A DNA stretch of 34,272 bases from Patulibacter sp. (GCF_030655195.1 NZ_JAURWA010000034.1:1-34272), one strand, 5' to 3'. Shown: positions 8,294-18,217, numbered from the stretch's first letter. Numbers and translations: made by a program. The notes: generated from the letters alone by a model not told the origin.

Positions 8294-8941
8294 TCAGACC
8301 GGCGGGTCCGGGTCGTACTGGATCCCGCGTCGGACGTCCTGCGCGCGAGCGGTGCCGGCGAGCCGGTCGACGAGGTGCAGCGCCATGTCGATCCCGGCCG
8401 AGACCCCGGACGACGTCACGACGTCCCCGTCGTCGACGAACCGGTCGTCGGGCCGGACGTCGATGGACGGGTCGAGCTCGGCGAGCAGACCCAGTGCGGC
8501 GTGGTACGTGGTCGCGGGGCGGTCCCGGAGCAGCCCTGCCGCGGCGTAGACGAGCGACCCGGTGCAGACGCTGGTCATCAGGGGGACCTCGTCGCGCATC
8601 CGCCGGACCCACGCCAGGTGGGCCTCGTCGTCGAGCTGCGGACGCGTGCCCTCGCCGCCGGGGTGGACGAGGACGTCGAGCGGCGGGGCGTCGTCGAAGC
8701 CGTGGTGCGCGTGGACGACGAGGCCCTTCGCGCACGTCACCGGACCCCCGGACCGCGAGAGGCACGAGACGCTCCAGCCGTCCTGCGGGAAGACCTGGGT
8801 CCAGTGGGAGAGCACCTCCCAGGGCCCGATCGCGTCGAGCTCCTCGACGCCCTCGAAGAGCAGGATGCCGATGTGTCGATCGGGTCCCGGTCCGTTCTCG
8901 TGGGTCCCGGCGGGGGTGTCGTCCTCGGCGTTCGAGCCCAT
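8294..8941 (-). CDS. DJ-1/PfpI family protein, isonitrile hydratase-like
   Basis: A 215-aa class I glutamine-amidotransferase-like protein. Residues 24-45 read IGILLFEGVEELDAIGPWEVL, the N-terminal signature of the cyclohexyl-isocyanide hydratase (InhA) and AraC-partner branch. The nucleophile elbow SVCTGSLVYAAAG gives Cys126, and Asp36 matches the conserved acidic residue of isonitrile hydratases. No AraC-type DNA-binding domain follows, so this is the stand-alone enzyme type. It may hydrate isonitriles to N-formamides; this is family inference, because DJ-1 proteins also include glyoxalases and chaperones. The N-terminal 22 residues are polar and disordered. The ATG at 8941 is supported by TACGTT ending 6 nt upstream. 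Confidence 0.88.
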   Translation of the reverse strand: MGSNAEDDTPAGTHENGPGPDRHIGILLFEGVEELDAIGPWEVLSHWTQVFPQDGWSVSCLSRSGGPVTCAKGLVVHAHHGFDDAPPLDVLVHPGGEGTRPQLDDEAHLAWVRRMRDEVPLMTSVCTGSLVYAAAGLLRDRPATTYHAALGLLAELDPSIDVRPDDRFVDDGDVVTSSGVSAGIDMALHLVDRLAGTARAQDVRRGIQYDPDPPV

Positions 8942-8947
8942 GCCGCG

Positions 8948-8953
8948 AACGTA
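8948..8953 (-). promoter_or_regulatory. -10 box, leaderless promoter of the DJ-1-like gene
   Basis: TACGTT ends 6 nt before the ATG at 8941. The same hexamer and spacing are found at 26920-26925. Confidence 0.6.
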
Positions 8954-9011
8954 GCGGACGGCGGCGGCAGCGACCTGTCGCCGGGCGCGCCCCTGCCCCG
9001 CCCGCCGGCGC

Positions 9012-9827
9012 TCAGCGCGCCTTCGCCGCGGCCTGCCGGACCGCGCGGTCCAGCGCGTCGACGTCGCCGGGGTCCTCGACGCGGGCGCCCGTGGCCGATC
9101 CGCGGGGCACCACGTAGACCGACGGGGTCGCGTCGGTCCGCAGCGCGGCGGCGAGCCGCTCGGCGGCCGCGATGCCCGACCGGGACGCCGGCGTCTCCCG
9201 CACGTCGACGTCGTCGGGCTCCAGGCCCGGGGCCGCTCCGGCGATCGCCCGGAGGACCGGCTCGCTCGCCCACGCATCGAGCTCCGAGCCCTGGTTCCAG
9301 AACGCCAGGTGGGCGAACGTCCAGAAGCGGTCGGTCGCCGCGAGGGCGTAGGCCGCGCGGCGCGCGCCCTCCCCGTCGGTGGTGCCCGCCGGTGCGTCGC
9401 GGAAGTTCACGAGCTCCATCCGCAGGTTGGCCCGCCCGGTCCGCACGAGGCGGTCGACGATCGCCGGCTGGGTCTCGATCTCGTGGGCCTTGCACGCCGG
9501 GCACTTCAGGTCGGCGACCTCGAGGATCGTCACCGGCGCGTCGCGGCGCCCCAGCGTCGTGCCGTCCTGGCGGAGCCCGCGCAGCAGCGCCGTCGTCTCG
9601 GCCACGCCGCGGACCCCGACGCCGTCCACCTCGGTCCGCGAGCCGTCGTCGGCGGGGTCGCCCTTGAACGCCCCGAAGGCGACCACGGCGGCCACGAGCA
9701 GGACGACGACGCCGGCGGTCGCACCCAGCGCCCGCAGGCGGCGCCGGCGGTCGGTCGCCGAGCGCTCCTGCGCCTCGCGCTCCTCGCGGGCCCGGCGCAG
9801 CCGGTCGCGCTCAGCAGATCCCGACAC
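9012..9827 (-). CDS. Membrane-anchored DsbA-like thioredoxin-fold protein
   Basis: A 271-aa protein. Residues 1-36 are a highly charged Arg/Glu cytoplasmic segment, 37-54 are a single membrane helix (ATAGVVVLLVAAVVAFGAF), and the rest should lie outside the membrane. The outer domain has the redox motif CPAC (Cys109, Cys112) after the strand VTILEVADLK. It then has a long helical insertion and a conserved cis-proline segment TPSVYVV, as in DsbA and actinobacterial 'thioredoxin domain' proteins. It should oxidise, reduce or isomerise disulfides of exported proteins. The GTG at 9827 lies 17 nt inside the preceding small membrane-protein gene. This overlap, and the shared strand with the sigma gene, make it the third gene of one operon. 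A longer start is possible but would add a Cys/Pro-rich stretch that shadows the upstream gene. Confidence 0.85.
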   Translation of the reverse strand: MSGSAERDRLRRAREEREAQERSATDRRRRLRALGATAGVVVLLVAAVVAFGAFKGDPADDGSRTEVDGVGVRGVAETTALLRGLRQDGTTLGRRDAPVTILEVADLKCPACKAHEIETQPAIVDRLVRTGRANLRMELVNFRDAPAGTTDGEGARRAAYALAATDRFWTFAHLAFWNQGSELDAWASEPVLRAIAGAAPGLEPDDVDVRETPASRSGIAAAERLAAALRTDATPSVYVVPRGSATGARVEDPGDVDALDRAVRQAAAKAR

Positions 9828-10128
9828 CGCGCACCACCCCTTCGATCGGTGCGACGGCGTCGGGCACGGCGGCCAGGGCACAGCGGAGGACCCCGGGGCC
9901 GACGATCCGGGCGGGCAGTCCGTCATCGGCGGTCGGACCGGTCGGGGGCGTCGCGCCGGAGGTCACGGTCAGCACGCCGGCCAGGGCGAGGACCGCGACG
10001 CACAGGGTCGCGAGGGCGCGCGTGCGCAGCGCCGGGAGCGGTCGGCGGGTCGCCGGGCCCCGTCGGGCCGCCGCCGCGGTGCGCAGCGCGAGCCCCAGCT
10101 CGGGGACGTCGAGGTCGCGGTCGGTCAT
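9811..10128 (-). CDS. Small one-pass membrane protein in an ECF sigma operon, candidate anti-sigma factor
   Basis: A 105-aa protein not recognised by family. The N-terminal 37 residues are soluble and Arg-rich (AARRGPATRRPLPALRTR). One membrane helix (about 38-56, ALATLCVAVLALAGVLTVT) follows, then an outer tail with cysteines at 83 and 105, the latter the last residue. The positive-inside rule puts the N-terminus in the cytoplasm. Its ATG overlaps the sigma-factor stop as ATGA, and its own 3' end overlaps the DsbA-like gene by 17 nt, so the three are translationally linked. The position is where an anti-sigma factor is expected. However, there is no HxxxCxxC zinc anti-sigma motif and the cytoplasmic part is short. 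The two exported cysteines could be substrates for the neighbouring thioredoxin-fold protein; that is inference. Confidence 0.75.
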   Translation of the reverse strand: MTDRDLDVPELGLALRTAAAARRGPATRRPLPALRTRALATLCVAVLALAGVLTVTSGATPPTGPTADDGLPARIVGPGVLRCALAAVPDAVAPIEGVVRGVGIC

Positions 10129-10688
10129 GCGGGCGGCACCAGGCTGCGGAGGGTCGACAGGCCACGGCTGACGCGCTGGCGGACCACCGCGGTGGAGCAC
10201 TCCAGCTCGACGGCGATCTCGGCGTAGTCGCGATCGTCGAGGACGTGGGCGATCACGGCCTCGCGCTGCTCGGCGGGCAGGCGGTCCAGCAGCCGGACCG
10301 CCTCTCCCCCGCGCGCCAGGTCCGCGAGGCGCTCGAGGTGCTCCAGGGTGTCGTCGCCGAGCACGAGCGGCGGCACGCCCATCCGCTCCCGGGCGTCGCG
10401 CCGGACGCGGGCCGAGCGGTAGCTGTGCGACAGCACGTTGCGCGCGATCCCGAACAGCCAGCCCACCGCCGCGGCACCGTCCCGGCCATCGAAGCTCGCG
10501 GCGCCCTCGAGCGCGGCGGCGAAGACCTCGGCGGTCAGGTCGGCCGCGACCTCCGGGCTGCTCGTCCGCCGCAGCATGAACACGAGCACCGCGCGCTCGT
10601 GCCGGGCGTAGAACTCCCCGAACGCCGCGGCGTCGGCCCGGGCGAGCAGCTCGTCGTCGGACCGTCCCCGGCCTCTCCAGCGTCCCAT
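10125..10688 (-). CDS. ECF-type RNA polymerase sigma factor
   Basis: A 187-aa sigma-70 family protein with only regions 2 and 4. Region 2 spans about residues 14-95: FGEFYARHERAVLVFMLRRT, then AADLTAEVFAAAL and the -10-binding WLFGIARNVLSHSYRS. Region 4 (about 131-183) has LPAEQREAVIAHVLDDRDYAEIA and the helix-turn-helix CSTAVVRQRVSRGLSTLRSL. It would direct RNA polymerase to a specific regulon, probably an envelope response given its operon partners. The start may be ATG 10688 or the adjacent GTG 10691. A TTGTCA/TACTAC promoter places transcription at about 10688, so I choose the ATG. The stop overlaps the next start (ATGA), the usual arrangement for sigma/anti-sigma pairs. No SnoaL-like C-terminal domain is present. 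Confidence 0.92.
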   Translation of the reverse strand: MGRWRGRGRSDDELLARADAAAFGEFYARHERAVLVFMLRRTSSPEVAADLTAEVFAAALEGAASFDGRDGAAAVGWLFGIARNVLSHSYRSARVRRDARERMGVPPLVLGDDTLEHLERLADLARGGEAVRLLDRLPAEQREAVIAHVLDDRDYAEIAVELECSTAVVRQRVSRGLSTLRSLVPPA

Positions 10689-10695
10689 CACCCCT

Positions 10696-12252
<1,557 letters not shown>

Positions 12253-12314
12253 GCTCCGACCCCGTCCGGGGCGCCGGCGCACCCGGCGGCGGGCCGGTCC
12301 CCGCCGGGCCGGTC

Positions 12315-12941
12315 GTGCCGCGGGAGGCCGGCGCGGTGCTGATCGTGCGCGACGGCCCCGGCGGTCTCGAGGTCCTGATCGGCCGGCGCTCCGAGGCGTC
12401 GCTGTTCCTCCCCGGCTACTGGGTCTTCCCCGGCGGCCGGGTCGAGCCGGAGGACGGCGAGGGCGACGGCCGATGGCGCGCCGCGGCGGTGCGCGAGGTC
12501 CACGAGGAGGTCGGGCTGCGGCTCCACCCCGACGCGCTCGTCCCGTTCGACCGCTGGCTGACGCCGGAGGGCCTGCCCCGCCGGTTCGACACGGTCTTCT
12601 TCCTCGCCGCGGTCGACGCGACCGCCACCCCGGCCGGCGACGCGCACGAGATCGACGTCGCCCGCTGGACGACGCCGGCGCGGCTGCTCGAGGAGGCCGA
12701 GGTCGGCCTGCCGATCCTCGCGTTCCCGACGCTCGCGCAGGTCCGCCGCCTGGGGACCGCGGCCACGACCGCGGAGGCCGTCGCGGCCTGCGGGACCGCG
12801 CTGCCGCCGACGACCATCACGACGATCGTGGAGGTCGACGGGCAGCCGGCCATGCACGTCGCCGGCGCGGACGGGGTGCCGCGACGCTTCCGCACGGGGC
12901 CCGTCCACCCGAACGAGCTGGCGCAGCGACCGCCGGTGTAG
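12315..12941 (+). CDS. Nudix hydrolase with an expanded Nudix box
   Basis: About 208 aa. The protein starts EAGAVLIVRDGPGGLEVLIGRR, the usual first Nudix strands, followed by FLPGYWVFPGGRVEPEDGEG and REVHEEVGL. The second half of the Nudix box (REUxEExGU) is intact. The spacing from the first glycine to the REU motif is longer than the canonical Gx5Ex7, as in the NUDT19-like branch. The substrate may be a CoA derivative, capped RNA or nucleoside diphosphate compound; the sequence does not decide. The start is uncertain: GTG 12315 is the first plausible codon after aroG ends at 12252, with neither SD nor a -10 box, which fits co-transcription with aroG. A CTG overlapping the aroG stop is a less likely alternative. 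The C-terminus (about residues 130-208) is outside the Nudix fold. Confidence 0.82.
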   Translation: MPREAGAVLIVRDGPGGLEVLIGRRSEASLFLPGYWVFPGGRVEPEDGEGDGRWRAAAVREVHEEVGLRLHPDALVPFDRWLTPEGLPRRFDTVFFLAAVDATATPAGDAHEIDVARWTTPARLLEEAEVGLPILAFPTLAQVRRLGTAATTAEAVAACGTALPPTTITTIVEVDGQPAMHVAGADGVPRRFRTGPVHPNELAQRPPV

Positions 12942-12981
12942 CGGCGCGGCGCCACGACGCGGAGCAGCGGCCCGCACGCCC

Positions 12982-12987
12982 TATCGT
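12982..12987 (+). promoter_or_regulatory. -10 box of kup
   Basis: TATCGT ends 9 nt before the ATG at 12997, a little longer than the usual 6-7 nt. No Shine-Dalgarno is seen, so a leader of 0-3 nt is likely. Confidence 0.5.
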
Positions 12988-12996
12988 TGCGCCGCG

Positions 12997-14922
12997 ATGC
13001 CCGACCCAGCGACCCGTCCGGTCTCCCGGCACCAGGCGGGTCTCGCCGCCCTCACCGTCGGGGCGCTCGGCGTCGTCTTCGGCGACATCGGCACGAGCCC
13101 GCTCTACGCGCTGCGCGCCGTGTTCTCCGCGGACGACGGTGCGGTGAAGCCGACGGAGGGCGACGTCTACGGGATCATCTCGCTCATCGTCTGGTCGGTC
13201 ACGATGATCGTGTCCGTCAAGTACGTGACCTTCGTGATGCGCGCCGGCAACGACGGCGAGGGCGGCATCATGGCCCTCGTCGCGCTGATCAAGCGCACCG
13301 GCATCGACCGGCCGAAGGTCCAGGCCGGGCTGGTGGCCGCCGGCCTCTTCGGCGTGGCGCTGTTCTACGGCGACGGGATGATCACGCCCGCCGTCTCGGT
13401 GCTCTCCGCCCTCGAGGGCGTGGAGGTCGTCGCGCCGAGCCTGGAGTCGTTCGTGCTGCCGTCGACGATCGCGGTCCTCACCGGGCTGTTCGTCATCCAG
13501 CGCTTCGGCACCCACGTGATCGGACGCGTCTTCGGGCCCGTGATGATCGCCTGGTTCCTCGTCCTCGCGTTCGCGGGGATCGGCCGGCTGGTGCACCACC
13601 CCGCGATCCTGCGGGCGCTCTCGCCGCACTACGCGGTCGAGTTCATCGTCTCCCACCCGGGGATCGCGTTCATCTCGCTCGGGTCGGTCGTCCTGGTGGT
13701 GACCGGCGCCGAGGCGCTCTACGCCGACATGGGGCACTTCGGTCGTCCGCCGATCCGGCGGGCGTGGTTCTTCGTGGTCTTCCCGGCGCTGACGCTGAAC
13801 TACATGGGCCAGGGATCGCTGATCCTCGACGACCCGTCGGCGATCTCGAACCCCTTCTACCTGCTGCTGCCCGACTGGGCGCGGGTCCCGGTCGTGGTGC
13901 TCGCGACCTTCGCGACGCTGATCGCGTCGCAGGCGGTGATCTCCGGCGCGTTCTCGGTGACGCGCCAGGCGATCCAGCTCGGGTTCCTCCCCCGCCTCTC
14001 GATCCGGCACACCTCCGACGACGAGATCGGTCAGGTCTACGTCCCCGCCGTCAACTGGGCCCTGTTCGTGGCGGTCGTGGCGCTCGTCGTCGGGTTCGGC
14101 TCGTCCGAGCGGCTCACCACGGCGTACGGCATCGCGGTCACCGGCACGCTCCTGATCGACTCGATCCTCTTCCTCGTCGTCGTCCGGGTCCTGTGGCGGC
14201 GACCGCTGTGGAACGTCGTCGCGGGCGCCGCCGTGTTCGTCACCATCGACGTCCTCTTCCTGGCCGCGAACGTCCCGAAGGTCGTGCACGGCGGGTGGTT
14301 CCCGCTCGGCATCGGGGCGATCGTCTTCCTCCTGCTGACGACGTGGGACCGCGGCCGGGCCGAGGTCTCGGCCGCCCGCGAGGAGGCGGAGGGCCCGCTC
14401 CAGGAGTTCGTCGACCGGATGCACGCCCTGACGCCGCCGGTGCAGCGCCTGCCGGGCGCCGCGATCTACCTGAGCCCGGGCCGCGCGACGACGCCGCTGG
14501 CGCTGCGGGTCGGTGTCGACCGCCTGCACGGGATCCCGGAGGAGGTCGTCGTCGTGACGGTGGAGACGACGACCACCCCGCACGAGCCCGCGAGCGAGCG
14601 CATCGTCTTCGACCCGCTGGGCCACGACCACGACGGCTACAGCCACATCACCCTGCGCTTCGGGTTCCAGGACCGGCCCGACGTGCCGGCGGCCCTGGCG
14701 CTCGCCCGGCGCAGCCCCCGGGGTCTCGAGGTCGACTTCAACCCGTACCACGCGACCTACTTCCTGTCGCACATCACGATCGTCGCCGACCGCTCGCCCG
14801 GGATGGCGCGCTGGCGCAAGAAGCTCTTCCTGACGATGGCGCGCAACGCCTCGAGCCCCGCGGACTACTTCGGGCTGCCGGCCGAGCGCGTGGTGACCCT
14901 GGGGTCGCGGATCACGTTCTGA
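12997..14922 (+). CDS. kup: KUP/HAK/KT family potassium transporter
   Basis: A 641-aa plasma-membrane protein for K+ uptake, probably K+/H+ symport. The family hallmark VVFGDIGTSPLYALRAVF is near the N-terminus (about residues 27-44). NDGEGGIMALVALI and FYGDGMITPAVSVLSALEG follow, then YADMGHFGRPPIRRAWF and LNYMGQGSL, all in Kup order. About twelve hydrophobic helices fill residues 15-455. The C-terminal 185 residues form a soluble cytoplasmic region ending VVTLGSRITF, close to the usual Kup C-terminus, so the gene is complete. Length is normal (E. coli Kup is 622 aa). Nothing nearby suggests special regulation. Its last 11 bases overlap the end of a small minus-strand ORF. Confidence 0.96.
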   Translation: MPDPATRPVSRHQAGLAALTVGALGVVFGDIGTSPLYALRAVFSADDGAVKPTEGDVYGIISLIVWSVTMIVSVKYVTFVMRAGNDGEGGIMALVALIKRTGIDRPKVQAGLVAAGLFGVALFYGDGMITPAVSVLSALEGVEVVAPSLESFVLPSTIAVLTGLFVIQRFGTHVIGRVFGPVMIAWFLVLAFAGIGRLVHHPAILRALSPHYAVEFIVSHPGIAFISLGSVVLVVTGAEALYADMGHFGRPPIRRAWFFVVFPALTLNYMGQGSLILDDPSAISNPFYLLLPDWARVPVVVLATFATLIASQAVISGAFSVTRQAIQLGFLPRLSIRHTSDDEIGQVYVPAVNWALFVAVVALVVGFGSSERLTTAYGIAVTGTLLIDSILFLVVVRVLWRRPLWNVVAGAAVFVTIDVLFLAANVPKVVHGGWFPLGIGAIVFLLLTTWDRGRAEVSAAREEAEGPLQEFVDRMHALTPPVQRLPGAAIYLSPGRATTPLALRVGVDRLHGIPEEVVVVTVETTTTPHEPASERIVFDPLGHDHDGYSHITLRFGFQDRPDVPAALALARRSPRGLEVDFNPYHATYFLSHITIVADRSPGMARWRKKLFLTMARNASSPADYFGLPAERVVTLGSRITF

Positions 14923-15109
14923 GTCGGGACGGCCGGGCGAGGGCCCACACCTGGACGTCCTCGCCCTCGCGGCGGACGTCCTCCACGCGGTGCGCCAGGC
15001 CGTCGTAGTGGAGGCCGGTCGCGCCGGGCCGGACGACGGACTCGGGCACGTAGGCGTGACCGCGGTCGACCCAGGACGTCGCCTCCGTGCGCCGGGTGTG
15101 CAGGCGCAC
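14912..15109 (-). CDS. Small ORF of unknown function behind the HTTM gene
   Basis: About 65 aa, start uncertain. The frame from VRLHTRRTEATSW to LARPSRLRT has the G/C-rich third codon positions and mixed His/Tyr/Trp/Val/Glu content of coding DNA. Upstream of it the same frame turns into Arg-rich, less biased codons. Candidate starts are GTG 15109, CTG 15118 or GTG 15226 (104 aa). None has a good -10 or SD; CACGCT and GACCGT end 7 nt before the first two. The stop overlaps the end of kup by 11 bp, tail to tail. I do not recognise the protein. It may belong with the HTTM gene that ends 46 bp before the longest start. Confidence 0.45.
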   Translation of the reverse strand: MRLHTRRTEATSWVDRGHAYVPESVVRPGATGLHYDGLAHRVEDVRREGEDVQVWALARPSRLRT

Positions 15110-15272
15110 GGCGATCAGCGTGGAGACGGTCGGGGGTCCGGGGGGTCGCAGCGGTCTGACGCGGTCGGGACGGATCTCGAGGGTCCGTCGACGTCCGGGG
15201 CGACGTCGTCCGGCCGAGCTCCGCACCCGGGGTACGGCGGCCGGTCCGTCGCCGGACGTCCCGCACCCGCGG

Positions 15273-16421
15273 TCAGCGACCGAGCAGGCGGACCCCGCGC
15301 GGGAGGATCTCGTGGTTCCAGCCCCGGGGCGACGTGTCGAGGGCCGAGTACATCGTGAAGGCGTCCCCGACGCGGTGCCCGAGGTACGGGCTCGCGGCGA
15401 CCAGCACCAGGAGCACCACGCCGGCCGCGTACGTCGGGCGGAGGTCGCGACCGCTGCGGGGACGGGCGCCGGCCCCGGCGCGGGCGGTCGCCACGACGAC
15501 GGCCGCCAGCCCCAGCGCGCCGCCGGCGACCAGGACCCGGGTGGCCGACGCGAGGACGTCGCCCGTGGTCCGGCCGGGCGAGACGTCGGCCGTGAGACCG
15601 ACGACGACCCACAGGAGGACCAGGACGCCGAGCACGACGACGCGGGTGCCGGACGACGTCCGGGCCGCGGCGCCGAGGGGCCGCAGCACCCGGTCCGGCA
15701 GGAACGCGACGTAGAGGGCGAGCATCAGCGCGGTGAACGGCACGGTGCCGGCCAACGCCAGCACCCCGTGGAACCCGAGACCGACCACCAGGGCGACCGT
15801 CCGCGTCCGCGGCCACAGGAGCAGGAGGGGCAGGCCGAGCTCGAGGGCCAGGGACCCCCAGATCGCGGGACCCACGTGCCACGAGCCGTCCAGCAGCGTC
15901 GGGTCGAACCAGACCACGTGGGCGGACAGGTCCCCCGCCGGCGACGTCGCCGGATCGAGGTAGTCCGCGTTCAGCTTCGACAGGGCGGCGGCCAGGTAGA
16001 GGACGACGAGCTCCGCCCGCAGGAACGGCCGCAGGCCCCGGAACACGGCACCGGCTCCCAGGAGCGTCCGGGCCCGGACGGACCGGACGCCGACGTCCAC
16101 CGCCAGGCAGCCGGCCAGGACGAGGACGAGCAGCAGGTGGGTCCCCAGGGCGGGGAGCTCGGCGACGATCGCCACCGCGGCCGCGGCGAGCAGCACCAGC
16201 AGCCGGACGACGGCGGTCGGGCGCGCGACGGTCCACGCGGCGGCGAGCACGACGGCGAACCACGGCGACCCGACGACGAGGCCGTGCCACCAGAGGACGT
16301 GAAGGACGAGCGCCGCGGAGAGCAGGACGGCGAACAGCCCGAGGGACGTGCGGTCGTCGGCCGCGTCGTCGACCGCGTGACCGGCGTGATCGCCCGCCGG
16401 GGCGCGGTCGAGGGCGGCCAC
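15273..16421 (-). CDS. HTTM-domain integral membrane protein
   Basis: A 382-aa membrane protein with about nine to ten hydrophobic helices. The motif LYLAAALSKLNADYLDP (about residues 143-158) and the C-terminal FTMYSALDTSPRGWNHEI match the HTTM family (horizontally transferred transmembrane domain, related to vitamin-K-dependent gamma-carboxylase). Bacterial members often carry a similar TMFSN...NH ending. The biochemical role of bacterial HTTM proteins is mostly unknown; no separate carboxylase catalytic domain is attached. The first 25 residues are soluble and acidic. The GTG at 16421 is strongly supported by TAGACT ending 7 nt upstream. The preceding gene on the same strand stops only 39 bp before this start, so the promoter overlaps that gap. 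Confidence 0.82.
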   Translation of the reverse strand: MAALDRAPAGDHAGHAVDDAADDRTSLGLFAVLLSAALVLHVLWWHGLVVGSPWFAVVLAAAWTVARPTAVVRLLVLLAAAAVAIVAELPALGTHLLLVLVLAGCLAVDVGVRSVRARTLLGAGAVFRGLRPFLRAELVVLYLAAALSKLNADYLDPATSPAGDLSAHVVWFDPTLLDGSWHVGPAIWGSLALELGLPLLLLWPRTRTVALVVGLGFHGVLALAGTVPFTALMLALYVAFLPDRVLRPLGAAARTSSGTRVVVLGVLVLLWVVVGLTADVSPGRTTGDVLASATRVLVAGGALGLAAVVVATARAGAGARPRSGRDLRPTYAAGVVLLVLVAASPYLGHRVGDAFTMYSALDTSPRGWNHEILPRGVRLLGR

Positions 16422-16428
16422 CCGATCG

Positions 16429-16434
16429 AGTCTA
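16429..16434 (-). promoter_or_regulatory. -10 box, leaderless promoter of the HTTM gene
   Basis: TAGACT ends 7 nt before the GTG at 16421, within the 39-bp gap between the two minus-strand genes. Confidence 0.6.
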
Positions 16435-16460
16435 GGCGCGGCCCCCCGCCGTCGCGCCCC

Positions 16461-18122
16461 TCACCCCACCCGCACGCTCACCCGCCCGGAGCGGGCCGGC
16501 AGGACCATCTGCCCACCGCCGTACCGGGCGGTGATCCGCAGGCGCCGCGACCCGCCGCGGGCGACGGACGCCGGCGGCCGAACGACCGCCGTGAAGCCGC
16601 AGACGCCCTTCGCGCGCCGGAGCAGGACCGTCGTGCGCGCGACCCGCCGCCCGCCAAGGGCCGCGTCGACCCGGACGCGCCCGGCGCAGGCCTCCGGCGG
16701 GGTAGCCGCCGAGAGCCGCAGGCGGCCCGTCACACGCAGCCGGTACGGCGCTCGTCGGTCCCGCGACGTGCTCGCGCGCAGGGTCAGGCCGAGGGGGCGC
16801 AGCCGGCCCGGGGCGACGGTCGGCGCGTCGCCGTCGGACACGCGCAGGCGGCCGATGCGGATCCGCTGCGGGTGGTCACCGACGGGGATGCTGGCGATCT
16901 CCTTCTCCTGCTCGTAGGAGAGCACGGCCACGCGATCCGCCCCGGAGACCGAGACGTAGCACTGCTTGCCGTCCATGCTGTTCGTCGACCAGTACGGCTT
17001 GGACCCGACCGGGATCACCGTCGCCTTCAGCGTGTCGCGGCGGACGATCGCGGCGTAGTCGGACATCGTCCCCGCGGCGCAGAGCTTCGTCCCCTCCGGG
17101 TTGATCGCCAGGCCGTGGTGGGCGGAGTCCAGGACGTAGTCCGTCCGCGCCACGTTCCGCGACGAGTCCGACAGCGGCAGCGTCGCGACGCGGGTGACGC
17201 GGTCCTCCTGCAGGTCGTACTCGACGAAGCCGTGGAGGAACGAGAACTGCAGGTAGACGTAGCGCTCCCCGGGCGCGACGGCCATGGGACGCACCGCGGC
17301 GCTGATCTCGGGGTGCCCGGCCTCGTCGAGCTTCTTCCGCATGTCGATCGACCGGATCACCTCGTACGTCCGCGCATCGACGATCTCGAAGATCCGCAGG
17401 CCCTTCGTCCCGTCGAACATCGGCTCGTCCAGCGGGGTGAACACGCTGCCGATGCTCGCGTGGAAGATCGTCCTCGCGTCCGCGGAGTAGTTGCTCTCGT
17501 GCGGCTGGTCGCCCGACGCGAAGCTCGAGACGATGCGGCCGTCCTTCGTATCGATCACGTGGACCTTTCGGGCGGTGGACGCCGAGACGAGGACCCGGGT
17601 GCCGTCGGGGGAGATCGCCATGTGGTCCGCGCGGATCCCCTCGACCTCGGTCCGCCACACGATCGCGCGGGTCCGCAGGTCGATCGCGACGACGTCCTTC
17701 AGGCTCGGCCGGGAGACGTAGATCGTGCGGCCGTCGGGCGACGGGAACAGGTCGTCGACGAGCTGGTCGCTGCCCATGCCGATCTGTTGCCGGATCAGCA
17801 GGAACGCGGCGAGCGCCGCCGGGTTGGACTCGATCTGGCGCATCCGCTCGGGCAGGTCCGGCACGACGTTCAGCCGGAAGAGGCGCCGGAACGTCGCCGG
17901 ATCGATGACGTCGGCGGTGCCGTCGTGGTTGTTGCCGACGACGAGGATCTCGCGGGTGCCGGGCACGTGGGCGGCGGACTCGACCGCACCGGCCGGCGCT
18001 GCGCCGGCGGCGAGGGCGAGCAGCACGCCGGCCATCGCTCCCACCGCGGTGGTGGTGCGACGCGGACGGGCGGGGCGCCCGGAGGTCGTGCGGGCTGGTC
18101 GGTCTTGGCGCTCGGAGCGCAT
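16461..18122 (-). CDS. Secreted beta-propeller (YVTN/WD40-like) protein
   Basis: A 553-aa exported protein. The N-terminus is twin-Arg-rich and basic, then a hydrophobic core (AVGAMAGVLLALAAGAA) and an AGA cleavage site after residue 46. The mature part has repeated propeller blades with phrases such as SPDGRTIYVSRPSLKDVVAIDL, SPDGTRVLVSASTARKVHVID and NPEGTKLCAAGTM, to about residue 430. They resemble YVTN-type and quinoprotein-dehydrogenase-like propellers, but no cofactor or catalytic motif is recognised. The last 125 residues are an Arg/Val-rich beta domain with a cysteine pair (EACAGRV, KGVCGFT), perhaps for surface attachment. The ATG at 18122 is fixed by GGAGGAG 5 nt upstream, the best Shine-Dalgarno in the window. 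The leader is about 90 nt if the TAGGAT at 18218-18223 is its -10. Confidence 0.85.
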   Translation of the reverse strand: MRSERQDRPARTTSGRPARPRRTTTAVGAMAGVLLALAAGAAPAGAVESAAHVPGTREILVVGNNHDGTADVIDPATFRRLFRLNVVPDLPERMRQIESNPAALAAFLLIRQQIGMGSDQLVDDLFPSPDGRTIYVSRPSLKDVVAIDLRTRAIVWRTEVEGIRADHMAISPDGTRVLVSASTARKVHVIDTKDGRIVSSFASGDQPHESNYSADARTIFHASIGSVFTPLDEPMFDGTKGLRIFEIVDARTYEVIRSIDMRKKLDEAGHPEISAAVRPMAVAPGERYVYLQFSFLHGFVEYDLQEDRVTRVATLPLSDSSRNVARTDYVLDSAHHGLAINPEGTKLCAAGTMSDYAAIVRRDTLKATVIPVGSKPYWSTNSMDGKQCYVSVSGADRVAVLSYEQEKEIASIPVGDHPQRIRIGRLRVSDGDAPTVAPGRLRPLGLTLRASTSRDRRAPYRLRVTGRLRLSAATPPEACAGRVRVDAALGGRRVARTTVLLRRAKGVCGFTAVVRPPASVARGGSRRLRITARYGGGQMVLPARSGRVSVRVG

Positions 18123-18127
18123 CGGGT

Positions 18128-18134
18128 CTCCTCC
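18128..18134 (-). promoter_or_regulatory. Strong Shine-Dalgarno of the beta-propeller gene
   Basis: GGAGGAG on the minus strand, 5 nt before the ATG at 18122. It is the only consensus-strength SD I found and marks a leadered mRNA. Confidence 0.7.
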
Positions 18135-18217
18135 GACGGGGTGGTTCGACGTCCCCACGGGCATGTGGGACGGTGGCGTGCGCGACACGATCTGGCGCAT
18201 CGGGCGCCGTCGCCGCG

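Noticed and set aside
12817..14772. A 651-codon open frame antisense to kup
   Set aside because: It is a charged, His/Arg/Asp-rich shadow of the Kup codons with no family motif; the kup frame is unambiguous.
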